A stretch of DNA of 61,776 bases from Tannerellaceae bacterium. Its GTDB lineage: Bacteria > Bacteroidota > Bacteroidia > Bacteroidales > Tannerellaceae. The notes beneath the pieces are model-generated. The model was not told where the DNA came from and searched no databases. It saw only the letters and a list, made by a program, of their open reading frames with translations. This document shows, piece by piece, positions 10,701-18,165 of the stretch; position 1 is the stretch's first letter; each line of letters starts with the position of its first letter. The stretch is taken from contig JAISWO010000055.1 of assembly GCA_031271045.1 (NCBI GenBank), positions 1 through 61,776 on the forward strand, read 5' to 3'. The translations under genes were made by a program, and so were the position numbers.

Positions 10701-12136
10701 CCGACGGCGAGGTCAAGGGTAGGCTGTAGTGTGACAGCGGATACGTGCACGTAGGGCTTGACGGTGAGCGTGACGGTGGCCGTCAGGAACTGGTTGCCGG
10801 CATCCTTCGCTTCGGTCGTGGTGCAGGTGAGGGTTACGGTCTGCGGTTCCGTGTAGGTGGCGGCAGGTGCGGTAACCAGCCCGTTCTGGTCGATGGAGGC
10901 AATCAGCGGCTTGTCGCTTGCCCACTGGACGGCCTGCGCGACGTTGTTGGGCGTCACGGAGGCATTGAGCTGGAGCGTTTCCTCGCTGAACATTTCCGAG
11001 GTCGTGATATCCGTCGTCGTTCCCGAACTGATGATGATGCCCGTGGCGGCTTCCACGATGGCCAAATCCGGGCCGTCAATAGCCTGCCATGCACCGCTGT
11101 GGGTGGGCTTGGTGTAGTCGATCAGCGTGCTGTCCAGGTCATATTTGGGGAAGGCCACGTCCGGCACCAGGTTGTTGGGATTGGGTGGCAGGCGCCGATA
11201 GGCCGGCCCCTGGTCGGCCACCGTGCCGACATGCACCCGATAGCCCCCGGTTGCCGCATCGGGCGTCAGGATGGCGACTGCCGTATCGGGACGGAAGTAG
11301 GCGTCTGTCGGCTGTTTCCATGACGGGTTTGGGTCATAGGCGCCTGCGTTCACCAGTCCGTGGATGACGTTGTAGCCGTTGGAAACGGGCGCCGAGTTAT
11401 TAACGTAAATGGCGCAGTTGGTGTCGTCCGTATGCTCGTCTATCAGTACGCAGTTGGTGAGTGTTGTGACTATGTTGCTTGATGTTGTTACCGATATGAT
11501 GCTACCATAGTTTTGGCTGGCGTAGGTTGTTGAGGCATTGGTATAGAATGTACAGGATACAAACTGCGTAGAGGCATTGTTGACATTAACGTGTACTTTT
11601 AATATCCCTGTCCCGCCTCCCGTTGCAAAGAAGGCGCAACCTTCAAAAACAGTTTCCCCGGTAACCTTTATGGCCCTACCGTCGGTTTCACTGTTCCGGA
11701 AGATGCAGTTCTTGAAATGCGTTTCTATACAATTGGTAATACTGACATTTCCGATATAACGCATGTTTTCCACTGTCAGCTTCTTCAATGGCCTTGACAC
11801 ACTTATAGCGGTGGAAAGGCTGGTTGCATGGCCTTTCATCGTTACCCCATTCCCGATGATGGTGAATATCATGCTGTCCTGCGATTTATTTGTATTGAAC
11901 GGATTGTACCCAGCGTAAATGGTGTCGTTTGCAAACTTCGCGTCAAACATCAGGGTGTCGCCGTCCTGCATTTGCTGTATTTCGTAGATGTATGTTCCCG
12001 GTGTAGTCTTGTCGGTAGCAGCGACGTTTACTCCCCGCTCGGTTACCGTACGGATTGTGGCCTGCATGGCGGTGGTTATGCAGAGGCCGCAGAGGATGAG
12101 GAGTGTTGTTTTGATGATGTTAATTGTCTTTTTCAT
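7727..12136 (-). CDS. giant T9SS-sorted surface protein with beta-helix, Ig-like and DUF5074/YncE-like propeller modules (paralogue)
   Basis: About 1469 residues from the start chosen at MKKTINIIKTTLLIL, which gives a normal signal peptide; an in-frame ATG 48 bases upstream adds an unlikely extension. Order of parts: beta-helix module (about 25-345), BIG2 repeats (350-545), propeller opening with VFFVNEDWFGHS (about 550-900), a further beta-rich region and several Ig-like domains (about 1030-1300), an Fn3-like part, and a T9SS type A sorting domain (about 1397-1469). It is a clear paralogue of the 1872-residue protein but has one N-terminal beta-helix/Ig module instead of two. The stop lies 36 bases before the 534-residue gene, which fits one operon. 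Confidence 0.85.
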   Translation of the reverse strand: MKKTINIIKTTLLILCGLCITTAMQATIRTVTERGVNVAATDKTTPGTYIYEIQQMQDGDTLMFDAKFANDTIYAGYNPFNTNKSQDSMIFTIIGNGVTMKGHATSLSTAISVSRPLKKLTVENMRYIGNVSITNCIETHFKNCIFRNSETDGRAIKVTGETVFEGCAFFATGGGTGILKVHVNVNNASTQFVSCTFYTNASTTYASQNYGSIISVTTSSNIVTTLTNCVLIDEHTDDTNCAIYVNNSAPVSNGYNVIHGLVNAGAYDPNPSWKQPTDAYFRPDTAVAILTPDAATGGYRVHVGTVADQGPAYRRLPPNPNNLVPDVAFPKYDLDSTLIDYTKPTHSGAWQAIDGPDLAIVEAATGIIISSGTTTDITTSEMFSEETLQLNASVTPNNVAQAVQWASDKPLIASIDQNGLVTAPAATYTEPQTVTLTCTTTEAKDAGNQFLTATVTLTVKPYVHVSAVTLQPTLDLAVGIKHGLRAVIAPANVNNPALAWTVDNPAVKLTKVANDTVTLQGMEPCTAVVTAIAADGSIAATCNVTVSHADYSDGVFFVNEDWFGHSFSTINFLHADGHWSYRVFQAANPENGDGVGQPLTLGTTAQYGTIYGDKIYTVQKQPGKRHAFASDARTMQVIRYDAPWTGIDQLPASDGRAYLQLNDSIGYESTSNGILKYDYSRLEVTSLSGTTTGGGLYTGQAGTMRRVGDFIFVVQQNVGLLVIDAHNHTLYRTLTDYNYATLTQSKDGYLWTGTTKQASQGQLGEETTHNIIVRIDPWTLEQTEILLPEGYTGPPATWGAWQFDPIWGSTKENVLYWANGSKKICRYDIDANTAETVLDLTDYISPDGRGPANTSGGWAMYGTSFGIHPETDELYVSVSLFNMSAPNEQRAVWQVLKVDPHTKQITGTYPLTDHYWFIAMPVFTDKYSPEFISSAPFPSTITLNDAHPADTLRLGDKVTDRDNMDAAIIISVEEGYNRALINPVIWRDSLIITPRKNIPAGQPSESTQITLKFNSNGHVIYKELTVTVGAGAIAYPVTGVTLNRTTADLAVGETLQLTATIAPPNATNKSVTWQSVQPLIASVDDNGLVTAHLAPGSVDIIVTTLEGAYTDTCTVTTIAPSTPGVVENPFELTHQSLALSTGQTAQLALTAPQHFTTAWRSTAATVATVTSTGLVTAIAPGTALIIAGDASKGKADTCTVTVLTAAYTLTLNTSTLTLMQGGRSTLQLVVSPQQTGLTPQWSSSNASIADVTAAGTVIGISPGTALITAKLGTATAVCAVTITAPVTQLTVSGVSRNEANVAFPQADKASYYLAHVYELTSGGITPFLSLKITPDGQVTLRAAAGNNILVPIQYLKSATSYVVHLETIHETGGKAEVIKTEVIAFTTAGPTGILAPEIAEPNAWYADGSLHLRNLNGYDCTLTALSGQVVGHFRIDDTVAQRSLSLSSGMYILNATNAQRRSVFKIIIR

Positions 12137-12238
12137 ACGATGAATGTGTAATTGGGTTGATAACTGGTGCGGGTGTCCCTGCACATGGATAATGAGGTGT
12201 TTTTTTGTTTCATTGTTTCTTTATATATGTTTCTTTCA

Positions 12239-12342
12239 TCTTGCTGAACTTTCTCAGCCGAGCGGCTGAACTTTTGCAGCCGCCCGACTGAACTTTTGCA
12301 GCCGAGCGGCTGAACTTTTACAGCCGGACGGCTGAGGTGTTC
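12239..12342. repeat. 22-bp tandem repeat of small palindromes
   Basis: About four units of the type cagccgagcggctgaacttttg start at 12255, 12277, 12299 and 12321, with a partial unit just before. Most units hold a self-complementary core (cagccg-N2-cggctg), so the transcript would form a row of short hairpins separated by A-rich linkers. The array lies in the gap between the HU-like gene and the 1469-residue gene, where it could affect transcript stability or read-through (inference). Confidence 0.88.
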
Positions 12343-12345
12343 ACA

Positions 12346-13146
12346 TCATTCGGTTTCCGGCTGAGTGTTTTTCACCTGGGTGCGGATCAAGCTGTCGGCG
12401 ACAACGTTGAGTGGCTTGGGATAGTCGAGGGTGCGTGCTTCCTTGAGGAGTGTTTTCCCGTTACTGTATCGGGTGACGATCCGGAGGTTGTACTTGCCTT
12501 CTTTCATGCCGGCGGGCAGTAGTGCGACGACTTTGGCGGCGCGGTTCTCGACTAAGCGCGAGGTGATGTGCACGGTGGGGTCGGTCGTCTTTTCGGGGAT
12601 GAGGAAGATGCCGAGGGTTTCGTCTTTGCCGTCGTCGGGTTCGATTTTTACTTTGATGCCTTCGATGGCGAAGTTGGTTCCGCGGACGATTGTTCCGTCG
12701 GCCAGTCCGGTGGAGAGGTCGGTGACGAGTCCGATGTAGGCTCCGCTGTCGCGTATGCCGAGCACTTCGATTTCGACTTCTTCGGCGAGTGCTTTGCTCA
12801 GTTCGGCGACCGGTGTGATGCTCAGCGTGATGCGGTGGTTGGCGGGGTCGAAATGCTGGATTCCGCCGGGCCAGTTGCCGGTCACTCGGGGCATGAAGTG
12901 TGCGATGCCATCTTGCACGCTGGTTCCGGACAGGAGGGCTTCACGTTTGATGAGGTCAACCTGGTTGATGATGGAGAAGAGCGTGTTGTACTTGATTTCC
13001 GATCCTTCGTCGACGATGCGCCGGGCGATGTCTTCGTTGCGCAGGGTGTGACCGGCAGTGGATACTTCGGCATAGTAGTCGTCGTCGACTTCCAGCGTCA
13101 TGAGATTGAGTCGAAGCCAGAGCTTCCATAAAAACTTTCTGATCAT
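12346..13146 (-). CDS. HU-like DNA-binding domain plus DUF4469 (Ig-like) protein
   Basis: A protein of 266 residues with no signal peptide. Residues about 1-125 resemble the HU-type domain of Bacteroidota 'DNA-binding domain-containing' proteins (LRNEDIARRIVDEGSEIKY, then VDLIKREALLSGTSVQDG). Residues about 126-235 match the Ig-fold DUF4469 (GSYIGLVTD-like region, then VRGTNFAIEGIKVKIEPDDG). The family is widespread in Bacteroidota but its role is not established. Here the gene sits 33 bases after the BtuG-like gene, inside a surface-uptake cluster, which is an odd place for a cytoplasmic DNA-binding protein. Confidence 0.75.
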   Translation of the reverse strand: MIRKFLWKLWLRLNLMTLEVDDDYYAEVSTAGHTLRNEDIARRIVDEGSEIKYNTLFSIINQVDLIKREALLSGTSVQDGIAHFMPRVTGNWPGGIQHFDPANHRITLSITPVAELSKALAEEVEIEVLGIRDSGAYIGLVTDLSTGLADGTIVRGTNFAIEGIKVKIEPDDGKDETLGIFLIPEKTTDPTVHITSRLVENRAAKVVALLPAGMKEGKYNLRIVTRYSNGKTLLKEARTLDYPKPLNVVADSLIRTQVKNTQPETE

Positions 13147-13179
13147 GTTGATTAGGGTTTTAAATTAGACAATAATGTA

Positions 13180-14325
13180 TTAGTTGTATCTGAATACGAA
13201 ATGAGCGGGTATGTCGCCGGTGCGTACGGTCCACTGCATGCGTCCGTTGGGCGAGAAGCAGTAGAGTGTGCCCGGTGAGACGTAGTTGCCGGCATCGGTG
13301 AGGTAGATGTCCTTGGTGTCGGGATGGACGAGGATGCCGTAGGGGATGCGTATGAGGGCGTCGGAGCCGTCGGTGATGAAGTTGCGTGCGACGATTTCGC
13401 GCCGTGCGACGTCGACGATGCCGTAGGTGGTGACGCTCGACATGGTGACGTAGCTCCATTCGACGCTGTAGAGGTAGAGCGAGTCGCCGTCGAGGTAGAA
13501 GTTGGAGACGGCGATGTCGAGCGAGTCGACCGCCTCGCCGTGCTCGAGGTCGATGCGGTAGAGGCGGGATGGCTGTGCGTAGTAATCGCCGCGTGAGGTG
13601 ACCCAGAGGTTGCCGTGGCGGTCGGCGCGCAGGCGGTGCAGGTTGCGTGCCACTTCGATGCGGCGCGTCTCGGTGAAGGTCTGGAGGTCGATGACGGAGA
13701 CCGTACTTTCGTAGTTAGGCATCATATATCCCCCGGAATTGGCCACGAAGATTTTGCCCTGGGTTATTTCGAGCTCGTCGGGCTGGAAGCCGACCAGGCA
13801 GCGGTCGACGACTTCGAGGGTGGCGGTATCGACCTTGGCCACGTATCCTTGCTGCTTGTAATTGGGGTTGATCTCGACCGGTCCGGCGTAGGAAGAGACG
13901 TAGGCGTATCCTTGGTGGAAGCGTATGTACCGGCAGTTGGGGATGTCGATCTGGCCGATGCGCCGGGCGGTGGCGGCGTCCATGACTTCGACCTTGTTGG
14001 AGCAGTTGATGACGGCGTAGAGGCGGGAGCCGTAGATACGGATGTCGTTGCCCACGTCGCCCAGTTCTTTGGGCACGGAGGGATTGGCATCGGCATAGAT
14101 ATTTCGGCGGTAGGCACCGGTCGCGAAGTCGTAATAATCGAGGGTTGCCTTATTGCTCCCCATATTCCCTTCGTTCAGGAGGTAGAACCCGACGATAGAG
14201 TCGGGTGGTGTTGGCGGCGCCGGTATTTCGATTTCAGGCTCGAAGACTTCGGCCTCCTTGCGGCATCCCCCCAGGAGTACTCCCAGAAGGATGAGTATTT
14301 GTACTGTTTTTCTTATATCATTCAT
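13180..14325 (-). CDS. btuG: BtuG-like cobalamin-binding surface lipoprotein
   Basis: A 381-residue lipoprotein with a lipobox ending in LLGGC (Cys21). The mature part is a YncE-like seven-bladed propeller that closely resembles BtuG of Bacteroides: LLNEGNMGSNKATLDYYDF, ELGDVGNDI, YAVINCSNKVEVMD, NCRYIRFHQGYAYVSSYAG, VANSGGY and GDIPAHFVF are all family-typical. BtuG is known to cap BtuB at the cell surface and bind vitamin B12 extremely tightly. The start codon overlaps the btuB stop (ATGA), indicating translational coupling and partnership with that receptor. Assignment rests on recognised sequence pattern plus the riboswitch and receptor context. Confidence 0.88.
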   Translation of the reverse strand: MNDIRKTVQILILLGVLLGGCRKEAEVFEPEIEIPAPPTPPDSIVGFYLLNEGNMGSNKATLDYYDFATGAYRRNIYADANPSVPKELGDVGNDIRIYGSRLYAVINCSNKVEVMDAATARRIGQIDIPNCRYIRFHQGYAYVSSYAGPVEINPNYKQQGYVAKVDTATLEVVDRCLVGFQPDELEITQGKIFVANSGGYMMPNYESTVSVIDLQTFTETRRIEVARNLHRLRADRHGNLWVTSRGDYYAQPSRLYRIDLEHGEAVDSLDIAVSNFYLDGDSLYLYSVEWSYVTMSSVTTYGIVDVARREIVARNFITDGSDALIRIPYGILVHPDTKDIYLTDAGNYVSPGTLYCFSPNGRMQWTVRTGDIPAHFVFRYN

Positions 14326-16340
14326 ACTTCTATCTTTAGCGTGAGTTTATAGTTGCGGCCCGGCATGGGGTAGTTGAGGACTACGTCGTAGTACTGGTTC
14401 AGGAGGTTGTTGACCTCGGCCGAGAGTTTGCCCTGAAAGTGGCGGAGACGGAAGGTCTTGCCGAGCGTCAGGTCGTGGGTATACCAGGGCTGTTCGTAGT
14501 TCTCGCGGATGTTGGAGGAATTATGGTATCGTTCGCCGACGTAGATGAAGCTGTAATTCAAGTCCCAGGAGCGGCGGACGGCGTTCAGGATGGCCGATCC
14601 GCTGTGGCGTGGGATGTAGGCGATCTGTCGCTTGTAAGTACCGGCACGGGGATCGTTGTCGGCGGGGTCGCTGTAGTCGCGAGCCTGTTGCCAGGTGTAG
14701 CTCAAGTGGGTGAGTAACTGTATCTGGTGAGGCAGCTCCCAGTTGGCCTGTAAGGAAAGGTCTATGCCGTGGATGCGGACGTAGCCGATGTTCATCATCA
14801 TCCAGCGATATTGGCCGTTGCCTTTGGGGACGGCGATGATCTTGTCGGTCACATCGTTGTAGTAGGCGTCGGCGTGGAAGTCGAGGCTTCGGACGAGTCC
14901 GCTATTGTATCGGGTTTGCCGCTGGAAGCCGAGGTTGTATTGCGTCGTATATTCGGGGCGGAGGGCTATGTTGCCGATGTCGGTATAATAGAGGTCGTTG
15001 AAGGTTGGCATCCGGAAGATACGTTTGTAGAAGGCGCGCAGGCTGAGGGGGTCTGCGGGGAGGGGTTGGTAGGAGAGGAAGAAAGCCGGCGTCAGTTCCT
15101 GCTTGTGCCCGGGGCGGGCGGCGTTGCGGGCGACGTGTTCGAAGACGAAAGTTGCCAGGAGGCTGGCCTGTGCTTTGAGTCGGTTTCGTTCGAAGGCGGT
15201 AGCCAGAGCTAAGAGGGCGGTATGCCGTTGGGGATAGACGAAGTCCTGGAGCGAGGCGTCTAAACGGTTCCATTGATAGTCGGCCGAGAGGTTGACATCC
15301 CATTGCGGGCGGAGGGCGTATTTGTTGGCCACGGAAGCGTAGAGTTCCTGTTGGAGGAAGGTATTGTCGATGTACATCAGGGTGGTGTCGGGATTGAGGT
15401 AACGCATCCGGTCGGCGGCATATTTGGCGTTGAGGAGGAGGCTGTGGCGGTGGCTCATTTGTTTCCGGAAGCTGGCCTGGGCGAAGAAGTTGCGGTCCCA
15501 TTGGCGTTGCGAGCGTTTCCACACATTATTGACGATGGCTCCGGGGATGCCTTTTTCAGAGTCGTAGAAGTAGACTTTGGCTTGCCATTTGGCGTCGTCG
15601 GTCAGTCCGTACAATCCGCCTTCGAGGCGGAGGGAATGGATGTCGCCGTTCCGGCGGACGGCCGTCGTATCCCAGGCGATGGTTCCGTCGTGCAGGACTT
15701 TGCGGTAGCGGAAGGGATATCGGCCGGAGGCAAGGATGTATTCGGCATTGAAAGAGGAGGCGATGCTGGTTGCGATCTGTTGTTCCCAGAGGACGGAAGG
15801 ATTGACGAGTCCGAACGATCCGGTGCGCAGGAGTGAGAGGATGCGGGAGGTTTTTCCGCCGGCAAACCGGGGACGTCGCGAGCGGAGGTAGATTGTCCCG
15901 GCGGATCCGAAGTCTTTGGCCGGTTGGAAGATTTCGCTTTTCTGTCCGTTGTAGAGGGATATTTCTTCGATATTGTCTAAGGAGAATTTGCCGAGGTCGA
16001 TTTGTCCGTTCTGTGCGTTGCCGAGCTGTATGCCGTCGTAGAAAACGCCCATGTGGTTTGTACCCATGCTGCGGATGTCGACGGTTTTGAGTCCGCCGAC
16101 GCCACCGTAGTCTTTGATCTGTACGCCGGAGAAATAGCGTATGGCATCGGCGACGGAGAAGCTGTTCAGGGCTTCCAGTTTCTTGCCCGACAGTCGCTGT
16201 GACGGTATGACCTCGCGGTAGCGGTCGGCAATGACCACCACTTCGCGTATTTGCCGGATACTGTCCGGCGCTTCCTGAGCCCGGCAGAAGGCCGGGAACG
16301 TAAGGCAGATGCTTACGCAAAACGCTTTGCTTAAAAACAT
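14322..16340 (-). CDS. btuB: BtuB-like TonB-dependent cobalamin receptor
   Basis: A 672-residue outer-membrane receptor, short like BtuB rather than SusC. A signal peptide (about 1-21) is followed by a TonB-box-like segment (IREVVVIADRY) and a plug domain (about 45-150; VQIKDYGGVGGLKTVDIRSMG, DGIQLGNAQNGQIDLGKF). The 22-stranded barrel ends in an aromatic-poor but alternating strand (YKLTLKIEV). It is the first gene after a cobalamin riboswitch and overlaps the BtuG-like gene by four bases. It should import corrinoids across the outer membrane using TonB energy. Low B12 would raise expression. Confidence 0.88.
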   Translation of the reverse strand: MFLSKAFCVSICLTFPAFCRAQEAPDSIRQIREVVVIADRYREVIPSQRLSGKKLEALNSFSVADAIRYFSGVQIKDYGGVGGLKTVDIRSMGTNHMGVFYDGIQLGNAQNGQIDLGKFSLDNIEEISLYNGQKSEIFQPAKDFGSAGTIYLRSRRPRFAGGKTSRILSLLRTGSFGLVNPSVLWEQQIATSIASSFNAEYILASGRYPFRYRKVLHDGTIAWDTTAVRRNGDIHSLRLEGGLYGLTDDAKWQAKVYFYDSEKGIPGAIVNNVWKRSQRQWDRNFFAQASFRKQMSHRHSLLLNAKYAADRMRYLNPDTTLMYIDNTFLQQELYASVANKYALRPQWDVNLSADYQWNRLDASLQDFVYPQRHTALLALATAFERNRLKAQASLLATFVFEHVARNAARPGHKQELTPAFFLSYQPLPADPLSLRAFYKRIFRMPTFNDLYYTDIGNIALRPEYTTQYNLGFQRQTRYNSGLVRSLDFHADAYYNDVTDKIIAVPKGNGQYRWMMMNIGYVRIHGIDLSLQANWELPHQIQLLTHLSYTWQQARDYSDPADNDPRAGTYKRQIAYIPRHSGSAILNAVRRSWDLNYSFIYVGERYHNSSNIRENYEQPWYTHDLTLGKTFRLRHFQGKLSAEVNNLLNQYYDVVLNYPMPGRNYKLTLKIEV

Positions 16341-16496
16341 AAAGCCGTTTTAATTTGACATTAAACAGCTTTCGTGCGGGAAATCAGTCGCCTTGCATCC
16401 GGCAACATTGGGATAAACTTGCAGGGGGAAACGGGGTGCGCCCTACCTTGTTTGTCTCAAGCTTTATTCCTCGAAAGCTTTAAACTAACTTCTTTT

Positions 16497-16670
16497 GGCA
16501 GGTCTTCTGACTTGCTCCGTCTTTGAAACGCCCTTCCCATTCCTTGCGGAACAGTGGATATGAGTATTGTTCAACGACGTTGATGGAGCTTACAGCAGCG
16601 GGTCTGTTCAGGATTTTCACCTGATTCCCTTTTCAATGCAATCCCCGACCGGGGATCAGCATCACCAAAA
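16497..16670 (-). ncRNA. cobalamin riboswitch (B12 element)
   Basis: Read on the minus strand, the leader contains the hallmark order of a cobalamin riboswitch: GGTGATGCTGATC, AAAAGGGAATCAGGTG, CCTGAACAGACCCGCTGC, CCACTG, GGAATGGGAAGG, and the B12 box AAGTCAGAAGACCTGCC (16497-16513). About 155 bases separate it from the btuB start, enough for an expression platform; an AAGCTTT/AAAGCTT inverted repeat lies in that stretch. It should repress the btuB cluster when adenosyl- or other cobalamins are plentiful. Confidence 0.95.
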
Positions 16671-16676
16671 TCGCCC

Positions 16677-16684
16677 CAAAGGTA
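16677..16684 (-). promoter_or_regulatory. -7 box of the btuB cluster promoter
   Basis: TACCTTTG on the minus strand matches the Bacteroidota -7 consensus TAnnTTTG and sits directly upstream of the riboswitch. Transcription would start just before the aptamer. Confidence 0.65.
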
Positions 16685-16743
16685 AGGATAATATGCAAAT
16701 AACCGAATACCATTCCGAACAATAATTCCCAACGGGAAAAAAG

Positions 16744-16911
16744 GCTTAGCCTTCGTTTGCGTCCGCTTAGCCTTCGTTTGCGTCCGCTTAGCCTTCGTTT
16801 GCGACCGCTTAGCCTTCGTTTGCGCCCGCTTAGCCTTCGTTTGCGTCCGCTTAGCCTTCGTTTGCGCCCGCTTAGCCTTCGTTTGCGCCCGCTTAGCCTT
16901 CGTTTGCGCCC
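16744..16911. repeat. 21-bp tandem repeat array (8 copies)
   Basis: Eight contiguous 21-bp units (gcttagccttcgtttgcgtcc, varying mainly at the third-last to last bases) lie between the divergent btuB and endonuclease-family promoters. Because 21 is divisible by three, both strands stay open through the array, and this produces artificial reading frames with RAQTKAK or LRPLSLR repeats. I treat it as non-coding. Confidence 0.93.
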
Positions 16912-16992
16912 GCATTATCATTATGTAGCACACACAGGTGCGCCCCTGCATTAAAATGCCGGTACGGATAGGACGGCTTTGGGATAATTGCC

Positions 16993-17000
16993 TACCTTTG
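16993..17000 (+). promoter_or_regulatory. -7 box upstream of the endonuclease-family gene
   Basis: TACCTTTG matches TAnnTTTG and lies 27 bases before the chosen ATG at 17028. That supports the ATG over an in-frame start 90 bases upstream, which would fall ahead of the promoter. Confidence 0.6.
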
Positions 17001-17027
17001 CCGCATGATTATCAAAAGAATCAAAAG

Positions 17028-17801
17028 ATGAAGAAAAAATACGTATATGTAATGATCCTGTTATCCGCCGGCTTGTTGTCGCTGCCGGCTCAGACGCCCG
17101 AAGAAGGATGCAGGCTCAGGATAATGAGTTATAATGTGCATAACTTCGTGGGAATGGATGGGGTGAGGGATTATCAGCGAATAGCCGGCCTTGTCAATGA
17201 GGTGGCCCCGGATGTGGTCGCCATACAGGAGGCCGACAGCGCAACCCTGCGCAGCGAAGGCGTCTATACCCTCGGCGAATTGTCCGCCAGGACGCAGATG
17301 CACCCCACCTACGCGCCGGCTATCGACTATCAGGGCGGGAAATACGGCGTAGGCGTTCTCTCGAAAGAAAAACCCCAGGCGGTACGGATGATACCCCTTC
17401 CGGGAAGGGAAGAAAAGCGGATGCTGCTCGTTGTCGAATTTGAACGCTATGCGTTTGCCTGCACGCATTTCTCACTGACGGAAGACGACCGCCTGGCCTC
17501 CGTCGCCCTGATCCGGGAAGCCGTCAGAGGAACCACCAAACCGCTCTTCCTTGCCGGCGACATGAACGCAACGCCCGGCTCACCTGCGCAGCTTGCCCTC
17601 GGGGAGGCGTTCGACCTCCTGAGCGACCCCGCAGTGAACACCATACCGCCCGGGCAGCCGGAAGAATGTCTGGATTACATTTATATATATAAGAACAATC
17701 ACCCCTTCCGCATCGTGCAGCAAAAAGTAATCGACGAACCCCTTGCGTCCGATCATTTGCCGCTATTTGTGGACGTCTGCCTGCCTGAGCTCGCAGAATA
17801 A
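17028..17801 (+). CDS. secreted endonuclease/exonuclease/phosphatase-family protein
   Basis: A protein of 257 residues with a signal peptide (MKKKYVYVMILLSAGLLSLPAQ) and the EEP fold: MSYNVHNF near the N-terminus, VVAIQEAD with the metal-binding Glu, CTHFSLTEDDR, AGDMNATPGS with the Asp-x-Asn pair, and C-terminal ASDHLPLFVDV with the catalytic Asp-His. It is likely a metal-dependent nuclease or phosphodiesterase acting in the periplasm or outside; the substrate cannot be told. It leads a compact run with hypA (16-base gap) and hypB, though a functional link to them is not obvious. Confidence 0.8.
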   Translation: MKKKYVYVMILLSAGLLSLPAQTPEEGCRLRIMSYNVHNFVGMDGVRDYQRIAGLVNEVAPDVVAIQEADSATLRSEGVYTLGELSARTQMHPTYAPAIDYQGGKYGVGVLSKEKPQAVRMIPLPGREEKRMLLVVEFERYAFACTHFSLTEDDRLASVALIREAVRGTTKPLFLAGDMNATPGSPAQLALGEAFDLLSDPAVNTIPPGQPEECLDYIYIYKNNHPFRIVQQKVIDEPLASDHLPLFVDVCLPELAE

Positions 17802-17817
17802 TAACCCGGATTTCCCC

Positions 17818-18162
17818 ATGCACGAACTGTCTATCGCCCAAAGTATCGTAGCGCTTGCCGAAGCGCAGGCCCATGCACGCCAGGCTTCGATCGTCGAGGA
17901 ATTGGAGATAGAAATCGGTCGCCTGGCAGGAGTTGAAGTACAAACCCTCGCCTTCGCCCTTGAAAGCGCGGTGAAGAATACGATGCTCGAAAAAGCGCGC
18001 ATCGTCCGGCACGACATAGAAGGCGAAGGGCGCTGTGGCGACTGTGGCGCCGTCTTTGCCACAGAGACGCTGTTTACCCCCTGTCCCCGGTGCGGCTCGT
18101 ACGCCGTAAAGCTGATAAAAGGGGCGGAACTTCGCGTTAAATCAATCGTTATCGACAAATAA
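17818..18162 (+). CDS. hypA: HypA nickel chaperone
   Basis: A protein of 114 residues starting MHELSIAQSI, with the N-terminal His2-Glu3 nickel site of HypA, and a zinc site of two CxxC pairs (Cys73/76 and Cys89/92). HypA helps deliver Ni to [NiFe]-hydrogenase (or urease in some species). The ATG at 17818 gives the exact family N-terminus; an upstream in-frame start would destroy the Ni site and is rejected. It is followed by hypB after 3 bases. No hydrogenase or other hyp gene lies in the window. Confidence 0.92.
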   Translation: MHELSIAQSIVALAEAQAHARQASIVEELEIEIGRLAGVEVQTLAFALESAVKNTMLEKARIVRHDIEGEGRCGDCGAVFATETLFTPCPRCGSYAVKLIKGAELRVKSIVIDK

Positions 18163-18165
18163 ATT

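Noticed and set aside
8969..10729. Long plus-strand open frame (586 codons) inside the 1469-residue surface-protein gene
   Set aside because: Antisense shadow of a protein with a signal peptide, repeated Ig-like domains and a sorting tail; no family features of its own.
15556..16320. Alternative minus-strand frame (254 codons) within the btuB-like gene
   Set aside because: Arg/Pro-rich out-of-frame translation overlapping the plug domain of the receptor, with no recognisable domain.
16571..16951. Minus-strand open frame with repeated RAQTKAK heptads (and a plus-strand one with LRPLSLR repeats)
   Set aside because: Both strands are open because the 21-bp unit length is a multiple of three. 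The frame also runs through the cobalamin riboswitch and its promoter. There is no plausible start context or family.
17743..17817. Longer N-terminus for hypA
   Set aside because: It would overlap the end of the preceding gene and displace the conserved MHELSI nickel-binding N-terminus.
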